DNA of 64,000 nucleotides, taken from contig NC_087093.1 in assembly GCF_963855985.1 (NCBI RefSeq), positions 11,981,001-12,045,000 on the forward strand. Reading direction: 5' to 3'. The DNA comes from Ostrinia nubilalis. Lineage: Eukaryota; Arthropoda; Insecta; Lepidoptera; Crambidae. The translations under genes were made by a program, and so were the position numbers. This document shows, one piece after another, positions 46,042-56,344 of this stretch. The notes under the pieces are model-generated. The model searched no databases. It was given only the letters and a program-made list of their open reading frames with translations, and was not told the origin of the DNA. Each line of letters opens with the position of its first letter. Position 1 is the first letter of the stretch.

Positions 46042-47984
46042 TATTTTCCTTTTATCTAATCGCATTTAATTTTCTATACCGCCATTTTAAAAAAAACACG
46101 TGACTGGTTTGGGGTGACCTATGTAATGGTCGTAGACATTCCATAGAATGAAGCCATAGCTTAGTTATTAAATAATGATGATGATGTGACTGATGAGTTA
46201 TCTAGTGAATTATAATTGAAATGTCAAATGATTTGCTTGAAACGCTACATTTAGCTGTATGATTCTGATAACTGCTTAAACACCAAATAAAGGCACTTTT
46301 CTGGTTTTCTCATTACACACGACAATGACTTCAATCACGAAGAATTGTAAATACAACCTAGTACTTCATAAATTAACATCGTTCTCTGTCCGCAATAAAA
46401 TTAATTAATTGTTTAACTATAGGTGGGAACTTTTAATTGGCCTTACTTTAATTATAAACATTACTTAATGTAACACTTAGCTGTAAGTTCTCCAAAAAAT
46501 TGTAAAATAAATAAATAAATAAAATAGTAGTTAAATCCTTCAGATAAACAGAAAAAGTTGCTGCAACGTTTGGAAATAAGCCCAAAGCCGTACTATCCAG
46601 CCACTGTTAATGGAATCTTATAGGTGAAATAAATTGGACCCATTTTTAGAAATACATTTAACTTTCAATTTACCTTTGAAACCCCTGGAGAAATATGCAC
46701 TGCCTCTCGTTTTGTGCTCTCGTTATTAACGCAAATTCAATTTTAAATTGGTTCTCAGTTATCTAATATAGTTAAAAAGTAATTTAGTTAGCCAATTTAA
46801 TTTAAATGTTTGCATTATTATAGTCTGACAACTTTTTGCATCTAGTTACATATTTTAATGAACAAAGTCAGTTAGTTGCATTTTATTCGAAAATTAAAAT
46901 TTTACGTTCATATCAATTTGTGTTGTGACCTAGTGTATTTCAAAAGTACGAGTATAGTCTTTAAATCATAATTTGTTAGCTAATTGATCTAGTCTAGGGT
47001 ATTCCACACTGTACTGTACTGTGAACAGAACTGACCCCATGATTTGGGAATCAAAATAATAATAACTTTGTGAAGTACAAATTGCAATGCATATGACTGC
47101 TTAAAAACACTAAGTTCAATCAATCATTACAATAAATTAAATTAAATGGGGTGAATCATTTTTTCCAATCGAAACTTTAGTCATATTTATGACATTTAAT
47201 TTTATAGCAACCGACTTTTAAGTCTTTCGACATTCACTTCTCAATTTTTACACTTGCCAATGCCAACTTTATTCTTAGTACTCGCCATTCATATTTGTTG
47301 ATAGCACCTAAGTATGTTCATTCGTCTGTACGATACTAAATTTAAAATTCCATCACAATAATATTCACTATTCCATTAACTTGGACTAACTTAACGTCGA
47401 AACCTCAGAGAATCAGGCTTCTAAAATCTTCATCGATAACAATTTCTGTATGGGCGACAGCGTCAATACCATTCTACTCCGATATACGCTATAGGTAGCT
47501 GAACCTTACCTGATAGCAATAAAGATGAGTTTACAATAAACATCGCTGCACCGTGTGGCATTGTATAGAAACATTCAAACTTTGCAGACGAATTCGATCT
47601 GTGCGAAATGGTTCGCACCACCGAATACAAAGCGTTTTGCATACGAATATAAACTTTACTGTCAGAATATACAATTCACAATTGCGGAACGTCGACCGGG
47701 TGTAATTGGATACAGAGTAATTAGGAAACTGAACTTGCATACAACTGACGTGCATGTTTTTTGGAAGTGTTTGTTCTAAGTATACGAAGTACGAAATTCA
47801 CATGCTAAATACAAAGACATTTTATTGCTCAGCTACACCTGTTAACACAAACACACTAATATTTAGCGGATTTATTGGTGGTTATAAGGGAAATTAACTT
47901 CGAAACGTTTTCCGTTAAAGATTTTATTTTAATTTTCATTTCACATGATAGCTTCTATTTTGATACATGATTTTCATACACAAG
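46042..47984. other. No gene seen
   Basis: AT-rich spacer with an (aaat)n microsatellite at about 46505-46525. Frames at 47531-47779 on both strands show no domain. Confidence 0.45.
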
Positions 47985-49059
47985 AAGCTGGACAAGCTGA
48001 ACGTGAGTTGACAAGAACCATGCACAAGCAGCTGGACAAGCTGAAGGTGAGAAGATAAAAGTCATTCACTAGCAGCTGGACAAGCTGAAGGTGAGAAGAT
48101 AAAAGTCATTCACTAGCAGCTGGACAAGCTGAAGGTAAGAAGACAAGAGTCATTCACAAGCAGCTGCACAAGCTGAAGGTGAGAAGATAAAAACCATGCA
48201 CTAGCAGCTGGACAAGCTGAAGGTATGAAGACAAGAGTCATGCACAAGCAGCTGGACAAGTTGAAAGTGAGAAGACAAGAGTCATACACAAGCAGCTGGA
48301 CAAGCTGAAGATGAATTGACAAGAATCATGCATAAGCAGCTGGACAAGCTGAAGGTGCGAAGATAAAAGTCATTCGCTAGCAGCTGGACAAGCTGAAGGT
48401 AAGAAGACAAGAGTCATTCACATGCAGCTGGACAAACTGAAGGTGAGAAGATAAAAACCATGCACTAGCAGCTGGACAAGCTGAAGGTGCGAAGACAGGA
48501 ACCTTGTACAAGCAGCTGGACAAATTGAAGATGAGTTGACAAGAATCATGCACAAGCAGCTGGACAAGCTGAAGGTAAGAAGACAAGAGTCATTCACAAG
48601 CAGCTGCACAAGCTGAAGATGAATTGACAAGAACCATGCACAAGCAGCTGGACAAGCTGAAGGTGAGTTGAGAAGAACCATGCACAAGCAGCTGGACAAG
48701 CTGAAGGTGAGAAGACAAGAGTCACTCACAAGCAGCTGGACAAGCTGAAGGTGAGTTGAGAAGAACCATGCACAAGCAGCTGGACAAGCTGAAGGTGAGT
48801 TGAAAAGAACCATGCACAAGCAGCTGGACAAGCTGAAGGTGAGTTGACAAGAACCATTCACAAGCATCTGGACAAGTTGAAGATGAGTTGACAAGAACCA
48901 TGCACAAGCAGCTGAACAAGCTGAAGGTAAGAAGACAAGAGTCATTCACATGCAGCTGGACAAGCTGAAGGTGAGTTGAGAAGAACCATGCACAAGCAGC
49001 TGGACATACTGAAGGTGAGAAGATAAAAGCCATGCACAAGCAGCTGGACAAGCTGAAAT
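47985..49059. repeat. Minisatellite, 25 units with exact 44-bp spacing
   Basis: The unit core CAGCTGGACAAGCTGAAGG recurs at 47985, 48029, 48073 and so on to 49041, always exactly 44 bases apart with no indel across the array. Three tail types alternate: 'tgacaagaaccatgcacaag', 'agaagataaaagtcattcac' and 'aagaagacaagagtcattca'. Most units contain AAGGTGAG or AAGGTAAG, matching a 5' splice donor, and a CAGCTG E-box. One plus-strand frame of the core reads KQLDKLK. Minus-strand open frames here are by-products of the repeat. Confidence 0.93.
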
Positions 49060-49519
49060 TGTTGATAATAAATTGAAGGGACATTTAATTTTCATGGGGA
49101 TGATGATAAGTACTTCTAACGTTGTTACGGTATTATTAGCTTTCCGTTTTCCTGATAATATTTTTAAGCTGTATTGTTCCGGGTATTTTATTTCCTAACA
49201 ATAAACCAATTATGATGATCAGTGAGCTATATTCGGCCTCCCCCAAGTAATCCGGTATAGTTCAGTGCCTTCCTTAAGAATTTTATTGTTGTTAATTAAG
49301 AATTGGTTGGCGGAGATAACGTGATTACCGGGCCGTTTAATTATAAATTCGTATTAAGGTGCAGTAGAAGGAGACAATACAGCAGAATCGGAGCGTAAAA
49401 TATTTTAATTTAGGTTAGTTGTTTATAGATTTGAGTAAAATGACTGGAGTTTTTTATTAACCTAGTCTGAAAATCTAAAATTAATTAGGATTAGGTTGCC
49501 CAGTGTCTAAATACCCTAA
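49060..49519. other. No gene seen
   Basis: AT-rich spacer following the minisatellite. 49215-49260 is mildly GC-rich. Confidence 0.4.
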
Positions 49520-49645
49520 GGCTGGGTTGCACCATTTTATTTTAACGTCGACAAACGTCAAAAAACTGTCAAACTCCATACAAAAATCTCCGGTTATCGT
49601 ATTACTGTGGTATTTACAGTCAAAGTTAGGTGGTGCAACTCAGCC
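49520..49645. mobile_element. Intact PIF/Harbinger-like MITE, TSD TAA
   Basis: It starts GGCTGGGTTGCACCATTTTA, ends GGTGGTGCAACTCAGCC, 126 bp, flanked by TAA on both sides. It is one of the best-preserved family members here. Confidence 0.88.
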
Positions 49646-50205
49646 TAAGTATTTAGATAATATGTTTGAATAATTTGAGACAGTCCTAATTTTTGGCAAG
49701 TGACACTCTTGGAGACACTTAAAAGTTCTTTTAATAAATAATTTAAGTATAATTTAACAAAAAAGTTGACGACAAGGAATTACTTCTTAGTATGAGTTTT
49801 AAAATTAACCATTTTTGAGCCTCTAGACGTTTATGAAGTAACCCTACTATTATAATTTTGATTGTGCTCATCAGAGAGTGAAAGAAAGCTCGCAAAATAT
49901 AATATTAAAATTTCTGATAAAGCATTTGCTGAGCACTTGGAATTCGATTATTATTCTGCTACAAATGTTGAGAACAAAACATTTTCGGCAAACGAAAGCT
50001 TAAAATAAGTACGACGTGAGTAAACAATGTAAGCCTAGATGTAAAGTTACTAACACTATAATCTTAAGTTTTGCAATTTGACTTTAGTTGTTTCGTGTAA
50101 CTTTATTGTTTAAAGAAACTTTTGAATGGAAACAAGAAAGGTAAGTATAAAGATAAAATGAGCAGTTATTTATTTTAGAACTGGTACCTAATGTTCCACC
50201 GATAG
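49646..50205. other. No gene seen
   Basis: AT-rich spacer with no exon or element ends. Confidence 0.4.
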
Positions 50206-50442
50206 GTGTACACTAGGGCATGTAATATCGGAAGGTTTTCAATTCCGATATTGGATTCCGATATTAGATCTCAATATCGGAATTCCGATATTAATATCGG
50301 AATTGAGTTCATGTGCTATAAAATTAATATTTGGTTATATTCGTAAGAATTCTGGATTGTTTACAATAAAATAATGATTTTATTTAATCAAAATCTTTAA
50401 TTTGGTACAAAACAGCACTTCATAAAATTGAAGTATTTTAAA

Positions 50443-50592
50443 ACCACTTACCATCAGGTGACCCGTCTGCTCGTTTGCCTCCTATCACATAAAAAAAAAA
50501 AAAAACATTTTTACGTTATGGGTATCCATTGCATTTGGTTTTTTATGTGACAAGAGGCAAACGAGCAGACGGATCACCTGATAATGAATGGT
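50443..50592. repeat. Two facing retroposon tails
   Basis: 'ccatcaggtgacccgtctgc' followed by poly-A (50449-50503) and, in reverse, 'gcaaacgagcagacggatca' (50557-50576) preceded by 'tttttatgtgac'. The same 3' end is present twice in opposite orientation, separated by about 40 bp. Confidence 0.7.
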
Positions 50593-50829
50593 TACTGATA
50601 ATGAGCCTTTATGGACTAGCAAATAATTAAAGTGTTTTTGTAAAATCACAGGTATCAAACAAACTTTTACTCCTTCATTATAATTACCCTGTTTTATGTT
50701 GGCGGAACGAATTTTAGAGTCATTCAAATCACGTGTTACAAAAATTGTAGAGAGTGGTAAAAAAGTTGAATATGCTTGTAATTTGTTCCTTTTTGATTAT
50801 CGATGTACAACTTACAAAACCACGAACCA

Positions 50830-51050
50830 TCATCATCATCATGTCAGCCATCATAGGACGTCCACTGCTGAACACAGGCTCCGATGCTGATTTTCACAAT
50901 GGCCGGTTGGTGGCGGCCTGCATCCAGCGCCTTCCTGCTACCTTTATGAGGTCGTCTGTCAACCTTGTGGTTATGAGTCCTACGCTGCGCTTTCCGGTAC
51001 GTGGCCTCCACTTCAGAACCTTGCTGCCTCATCGTCCGTCTGTTTTGCGT
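50830..51050 (-). mobile_element. RTE-like LINE 3' end with (ATG)n tail
   Basis: The minus strand carries the RTE C-terminal tail in broken form, ending in 'ctgacatgatgatgatgatg'. 'catcataggacgtccactgc' is the conserved end next to the tail. Confidence 0.75.
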
Positions 51051-51525
51051 ATTAAGGCAGAACCGTTGGAAGACCTTATCAAAATGCTCGAAGGCCTTAA
51101 TCGAGTTTCCCAACAGGTAGGCCTTCGGATGAATATGGAAAAAACGAAGCTTATGTCGAATGTCCATGTTGCTCCTTACCCAGTTTCGGTTAGGAGCTTG
51201 ATTCTCGAGATTGTTGACAAGTAAGTATGTCTATCTCGGACAAACGATCAGATGCAATTTCGAGAATGAGGTAAATCGTCGAATACGAAGACGAAAGTCT
51301 TCAATTAGTGTGTGTTACCAGTGATGATATACGGCGCGAAAACGTGGCCTTTGAATATAGGGCACAACGTGCTATGGAGAGGGATAAGCTTGGTGTTTCT
51401 TTACGAGATCTAATCAGAAATGAGAAGCTCCGTAAACTAAGGTCGCTGACATAGCCCGACGGATTAGCAAGCTGAAGTGGCAATGGGCAGGGCACATAGT
51501 ACGCAGAACTGACGATCCATAGTCC
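51050..51525 (+). pseudogene. RTE-like LINE reverse transcriptase fragment
   Basis: The plus-strand translation gives the region after the RT core: VGLRMNMEKTKLMSN, EIVDKYVYLGQTI (with a stop and frameshift nearby), then RAMERDKLGVSLRDLI-like and KLKWQWAGHIVRRTDD-like sequence. This is the typical thumb-to-tail part of insect RTE-like elements. It is broken by stops and deletions and is head-to-head with the fragment at 50830-51050. Confidence 0.75.
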
Positions 51526-51555
51526 AATAAAATTAATGTTTGAAAGGGAGTTGAG

Positions 51556-51783
51556 ATGTCGTTCTTTGTTGACCAAGTACCTATGGCAAATGCTAAAATT
51601 GATTTAGAACAAGTTAAATTAACCATAAATAGTAAAAATATTAAAATATTTGCAGTGGAACAAAGTGATGGTGACAGACATGAGAAAATCATTGGTCTTT
51701 GCCAATCATGTACTTTGGGCTTTGTGGCAGGTTGTGGCGAGTTTAAACGCTTGTTTAAAATCTCAATTAAAACTTTTATCTGA
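51556..51783 (+). other. Unrecognised open frame inside the hAT-type element
   Basis: 75 codons from ATG to TGA. It contains KIIGLCQSC and a second Cys pair position less clearly placed, and a start rich in polar residues (IDLEQVKLTINSKN). It could be a scrap of the element's original transposase or chance; no domain recognised. Confidence 0.3.
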
Positions 51784-51899
51784 TTCCGATATTACGATAT
51801 TGGGTCGCTCAATATCGGAATTGAAATATCGGATCTCGCAGTCCGAGATTCCGATATTACGAGATTCCGAGATTCCGATATTCATGCCCTAGTGTACAC

Positions 51900-52235
51900 C
51901 TACTTGATTTATAAGATCCCTATAGATTTAATTTACATTTTTATAATCTCTCTGTTTTGATACCTACCTATGTCTTTGTAATGTTCCAATTGGCTAAAGT
52001 GCTTGTCTAATTTGTTGTCACATTGTTAGCTGGTTGCATAAATGTAGATTGTATTTTTGTTTCAGTTACTTATTAAAAAAAGAAGAGTCAACTGCGTTGT
52101 ATTTCTCCAAAACTTGTCCCATTACCGACCACAGCAACATTTTCTCAAGGAGAGGATTTTTTAATCCTCCTAACCGCTCGCCTTGCCCTCATAGTTCATT
52201 GGTCACAAACAATACCCACTTTCCCCGCTAATTAC
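51900..52235. other. No gene seen
   Basis: Spacer between the hAT-type element and a candidate exon. The last 30 bases are pyrimidine-rich with 'ctaattacag', a plausible 3' splice site. Confidence 0.4.
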
Positions 52236-52453
52236 AGGAAGACAGGAGGTGGCAGCCAAGAACAGCCGTATTGATTCACTCTCACCATCACTGTAGGTCG
52301 GATGCGCGCGGCTGTAGGCCACTGGAGCAGTGCAGCATAGTGCAAGCCGTGCTGCGTGATGCATATCACGTCGGGATCGCGGAAAAACAAAAGATACCAA
52401 GTGGAACACATCAAAATTTGAAAAACGAAGCAACGAAACAAAAGAAGGCGTAA
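52236..52453 (+). other. Candidate host exon, function unknown
   Basis: After the acceptor-like 'cccgctaattacag' the DNA becomes GC-rich and stays open for about 70 codons to TAA at 52451-52453. The product begins EDRRWQPRT, includes CRSDARGCRPLEQCS and ends NEATKQKKA. I know no such domain. No repeat signature was found, and composition contrasts with the AT-rich flanks. The purine-rich DNA that follows ('agtgaagtgatgtgaacatg' near 52600) resembles untranslated sequence. It could be a terminal coding exon, a 5' UTR exon or a conserved non-coding element. Confidence 0.3.
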
Positions 52454-52459
52454 CTAGTG

Positions 52460-54241
52460 TTAAAATGGAATTGCGCATTAATTAAGTGAAGTTAACAACG
52501 TCAGTGGGTGATGATGATTTATCATTAAAATCATGTGGCCCATTTGTGTGACGTTAAGAAAAAAATTTATAGTAAGTGCAAAACTATTTTGTGATGAAAT
52601 AAAGTGAAGTGATGTGAACATGTGATATACAGTGAATTCTTACAATTGTATGTTTTGTTTATAGTAACTTTTAAACTTACTTGTTCATGTGTTATTATCC
52701 ATTTTTAATAATTGTCCTCTTGTAAATTGTCAAGAACCACCGAAAACTATGTAATTACAATAGTCTCAACAAGACTTACAAATACAATATAAAGTATCAT
52801 GTTTCAATTTGTGACATAAGAACCTAAAAACTGATTTTTCCAAAAGAATTCAAAAGTCAATTCTGCAGGTTCAGATCTGACCAACGAAGCGTTAAGGTGA
52901 AACACCAATGTAACCTTCTGCACAGCCACTTGCTCTTTGCAATATAAATTCAAATGATCACTTCTTTAAAACATCAAGCTTAAAGATTCAAACGTATAAA
53001 ACTTTAAAATCACATTTCGAATTTCTTTTTTCGTAGAAGGTTCAAAGAAAATCAAGTTTTTTTGCGTTGAAATTAAAATTGACTTCGCCAAAAGTTCTTG
53101 TTTATTTCTGTAATCCAAAAAACCGGCAAATAAATCACACTACTTTTATTATCACAAGATTCTGGTGTCTGAAATTTAACAATATGTCAGTTGACTAAGT
53201 TTCTCTAGAATTTTTCGATTTAATTTTGAGTGACGCGATAGGGGCCGCTTATTGGATCGTTTCGCTTGCCGTCACACAATCTTCTAGACGGTTCTTTGAG
53301 ACGTAAATACGATTTGCAATACAAAATCCAATGGATGGCGAAAAGGCTTAGAATAGGTTCGTGTGTATAAAAATTCTCACGTCCGTTGGATATTCAAAGG
53401 GTTTAAGCCTTTTGTGCAATGCATTATTAGGGGCGCAGGATTTCACGCGTGAGATTACGTTTTTTTATATATTTTTTTCTATTACTTTTGAATAGATTTG
53501 AAGATAGATTTGTTACACCTATTCAAAAAATATTTGGTTATTTTTATTAACTCAACTTTCAGTTTAGTGTTATCACGTTATGAAAAGTTATTTTACTTAC
53601 CTACCTACACCAAAAAACTACTTGTAAACTAGTACCTATTACATAAAAAAGGTCAAAATCAACAATAAATTGAGCACAGTACATCCAAATAGCTTTCCTA
53701 TTTTTCAAAGATATAGTAAAAAAATCTGTCGCTGTTATTTTTTTAGAGTGACGTTGGATTTTTACGGTCGTAAAAACCATTCTCAGAATAAAAAAGCTGT
53801 ACACCGTTGTTAAGATTTAATATTAACTCATTCTGAATCGCCCTTTCAGTTCCAACAAGTCCAAATTGCTAGTTTCGCGTAAAGATTTTAATAATTGCAA
53901 ATTGCGCTAACCCTAGACTTAACGGCTAAGCATTAAAGTCGTAGTTACTTATAAATTCTTTGTCTTTAAGGGTTATTGCTTGTGCATAATCTGGTCTATA
54001 CTCCTGGGACACACCGTTCAATCTCTGTCGTCTGGCTTAACTTGAATATCCAATAAATAGAAGCTTAATACTACGTGACGGTCGCTCTTTGATGTAGAGA
54101 ACGTTCTCTAACAAGTTGGTTGGATGCTAGAATTTCCCAGTGGTAATACGTGGACGGTTGTGGGAAAGCGTTTTTATTAAAGTGCTCGATTTGTGCGCAT
54201 CTTTGTCGTGAAATGTTTACGATATGTAGCTATTTTACATG
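52460..54241. other. No gene seen
   Basis: AT-rich DNA. 53225-53360 is moderately GC-rich. Short frames show no domain and no repeat family was recognised. Confidence 0.4.
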
Positions 54242-54244
54242 TAA

Positions 54245-54829
54245 AGATAGCATTCGGATCAAGACGACCGCGACGAGAGACCGCGACCCGAGACCGCGAC
54301 CGGCGACCGGTCGTAGGTCGCAGGGCGACAGCTACTTACGAATCTTCGCGACACGAGTCGTGCGACCCATACGAAACTCAGTATGTTTGCAGTTAAAGTA
54401 AAATAGTACCTATCTGTAAACAATAAAAATAAGTACCTTTTCTAATAAAAATATGTATCATTTGAACTTACTTGTTTTATTAAATGCTTTTCCAATTTTT
54501 TCCCAAATATTGTCTCTCACAGTATTATCTTTATAAGCTTGAAGTCTCGTATCGAATACAGGTGCGATTTTACTTACTAATTCTATTAAAATTTCGTCTT
54601 CGTGCGAAGAAAACACGGCCATTTTGCATCTGTCGCGCCACGGCACTGCCTTGGCGACCGAGTCGCGCGACGCAAGTAGCCGGCAGGCCACGCCCACACG
54701 TCGCGCGACTCGGTCGCTTGCATCCGTCAGCACTTCCTATTAATTCATATAAAGCAGTGGGTCGCGGTCGCCGGTCGCGGTCTCGAGTCGCGGTCTCGCG
54801 TCGCGGTCGTCTTGATCCGAATGCTACCT
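54245..54829 (-). mobile_element. PIF/Harbinger-type derivative, TSD TAA
   Basis: Left end AGATAGCATTCGGATCAAGA and right end inward AGGTAGCATTCGGATCAAGA match except at one base, then continue into 'gaccgcgac' repeats on both sides. TAA flanks both ends (54242-54244, 54830-54832). The 585-bp element has no transposase but keeps a MADF-like exon on the minus strand, as expected for a deletion derivative of an insect Harbinger element that encodes a MADF/Myb-like accessory protein. Confidence 0.85.
54472..54733 (-). pseudogene. MADF-domain exon of a Harbinger-type element, truncated
   Basis: Minus-strand frame with MAVFSSHEDEILIELVSKI, then DNIWEKIGKAFNKT, the first two-thirds of a MADF (Myb/SANT-like, DNA-binding) domain: acidic-hydrophobic helix 1, VFDTR turn, conserved Trp in the W-x-x-I helix. 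The frame is followed at 54471-54466 by GTAAGT, a good splice donor, but no second exon exists before the element end. Upstream codons (MLTDASDRVARRV) overlap the GC-rich part of the element and may not be coding. The start is therefore uncertain; the ATG at about 54622 (MAVFSS) is a likely alternative. In PIF/Harbinger elements such proteins aid DNA binding and nuclear import of the transposase. Confidence 0.65.
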
Positions 54830-54921
54830 TAACGACGTGCTTGACGAGTTTCATTATGGTTTCTAGGACATTCATTTTCAAAATCTACCAAACCTGGCAT
54901 TAAAGCTGGGACTACCTAGAG

Positions 54922-55114
54922 CAGGGGTGGCCAACTTGATTAGACATAAGATCTACTGTTTACTAACGAAACCTTGAGTGATCTACCACTTACATACTTC
55001 TTGAAATCTTAAATGAAACAGCATAGTTTAGAACACAACCATGTAGTATTTTTTGCCTTGCCACGATCGACTGGACTAATAGTCGCGATCGACCTGTTGG
55101 CCTGGCCACCCCTG
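54922..55114. mobile_element. 193-bp hAT MITE, perfect 8-bp TSD
   Basis: Ends CAGGGGTGGCCAACTTGATT and, inward from the right, CAGGGGTGGCCAGGCCAACA. Perfect TSD acctagag at 54914-54921 and 55115-55122. No coding sequence. The CAGGGGTGGCCAA end is typical of hAT elements. Confidence 0.92.
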
Positions 55115-55122
55115 ACCTAGAG

Positions 55123-56177
55123 TCTATGCACCAGGCTGTCGAGTGTCTACATAGTATATGTATAGTAGTCAAAACATCGTGAAAATCTTTTAAATAATCA
55201 TTTTCGAGAAAAATACATTCCATGACAAAGGTACATTTTTACTTTTATTTTTCACTACCTTCGTCCGTATCGTATTTTTTCATCAGATTCGATTCCAGTT
55301 TCCCTTTTCACAGCAAAAAGGCTTCCATTCCAATAAGGCAACGAAAGTGATTCTTCCCGTACTTCGGTTGTACCAAACTAGTTCCTCCTTTTTGCATGTC
55401 TGAATGGATTTTATTCTGCATTCTGATATAAAATAGAGAGGGACAGAAACTCCAATCGTGCTTTTTAATAATAAAACAACCTTTATAAGGAAGAGCTGTA
55501 TTTGGTGGATCTTGTTTCCAATGAAAGCTGTCTTAATGCAACTTTTTACACTTATACACGAAATCAATACCTACTGATGAAAAGGACAGAAACATTGAAA
55601 TACAATTTTGGGGAAATAATAATGTATGCATTATTTGATAGCAATGGTATACTTAAAGTCATCTACGTGTGCAATTCCCTAAAATATTGCAATTTGACGT
55701 GATCATTTTGATTGTCTATACACGGACATCAAGCCTCAGACGACTGAGAGGCCTACACGAGGAGAGCTGACGAGGAAGCAGCGAATCAGCTGTGAACATC
55801 TGCGAACGAGCGCGAACACTTGCGAACGAGCTTAATAATGTTCGGATTTGCAAATGAAGCGGTTTTACTGTCTTTTTCTTATTGTGGTTTCTAGCTTTAG
55901 TATAAATAGCGTGGCGTAAATGCTTGTTCCCATCGTAAATCAAGGGAGATTATCTCTGGGTCTGGAAGCGTCTTCTCGCCGCATGTTTTCATGAATTATG
56001 TATACTATCGAGCTGCGTTCTATCTGCATAATAATATTTTGATGGATGTGTGCAGTTGTTTCAATTCGCTTTAGATGCTGTTAGGTGCTGAAGGACTGTG
56101 TTTTTGCGAAATTTGAATTAGTACCTACTCCTACCTAATGTTGGGATAACACGCTTTATTATGTACTTATAAGACGT
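55123..56177. other. No gene seen
   Basis: Spacer. 55735-55830 is GC-richer with local repeats of 'gcgaacga' ('tgcgaacgagcgcgaacact'), nature unknown. Open frames at 55283-55567 and 55502-55702 show no domain. Confidence 0.4.
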
Positions 56178-56344
56178 AGCGTGGGCAGGCCTCCTACTAG
56201 GTGGACCGACGATCTGGTAAAGGTCGCGGGAAGAGCCTGGATGCGGGCAGCGCAGGACCGTTCATTGTGGAAAACCTTGGGGGAGGCCTTTGTCCAGCAG
56301 TGGACGTCATTTGGCTGAAAAGAAGAAGAAAAGAAGAAGAAAGA
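56178..56344 (+). mobile_element. RTE-like LINE 3' end with (AAG)n tail
   Basis: The plus strand encodes VGRPPTRWTDDLVKVAGRAW through the tail, ending near FVQQWTSFG, followed by 'aagaagaagaaaagaagaag'. It closely matches the copy at 16376 in protein sequence but has a different terminal microsatellite. Confidence 0.82.

Larger units (their letters stand above)
50214..51891. mobile_element. hAT-type composite element, 8-bp TSD, containing retroelement fragments
   Basis: The ends read TAGGGCATGTAATATCGG and, inward from the right, TAGGGCATGAATATCGGAAT. Direct 8-bp flanks gtgtacac lie at 50206-50213 and 51892-51899; the word is itself a palindrome. Subterminal DNA on both sides repeats 'ttccgatatt' many times, a typical hAT feature. 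The interior holds two poly-A retroposon tails facing each other (50443-50592), two RTE-like LINE fragments and an unexplained open frame. No full transposase. Confidence 0.8.

Noticed and set aside
47985..49059. Long minus-strand open frames (up to 175 codons) and the thought of a CRISPR-like array
   Set aside because: The frames arise because the 44-bp unit has no stop on that strand in any frame. There are no unique spacers between repeats, so it is not CRISPR.
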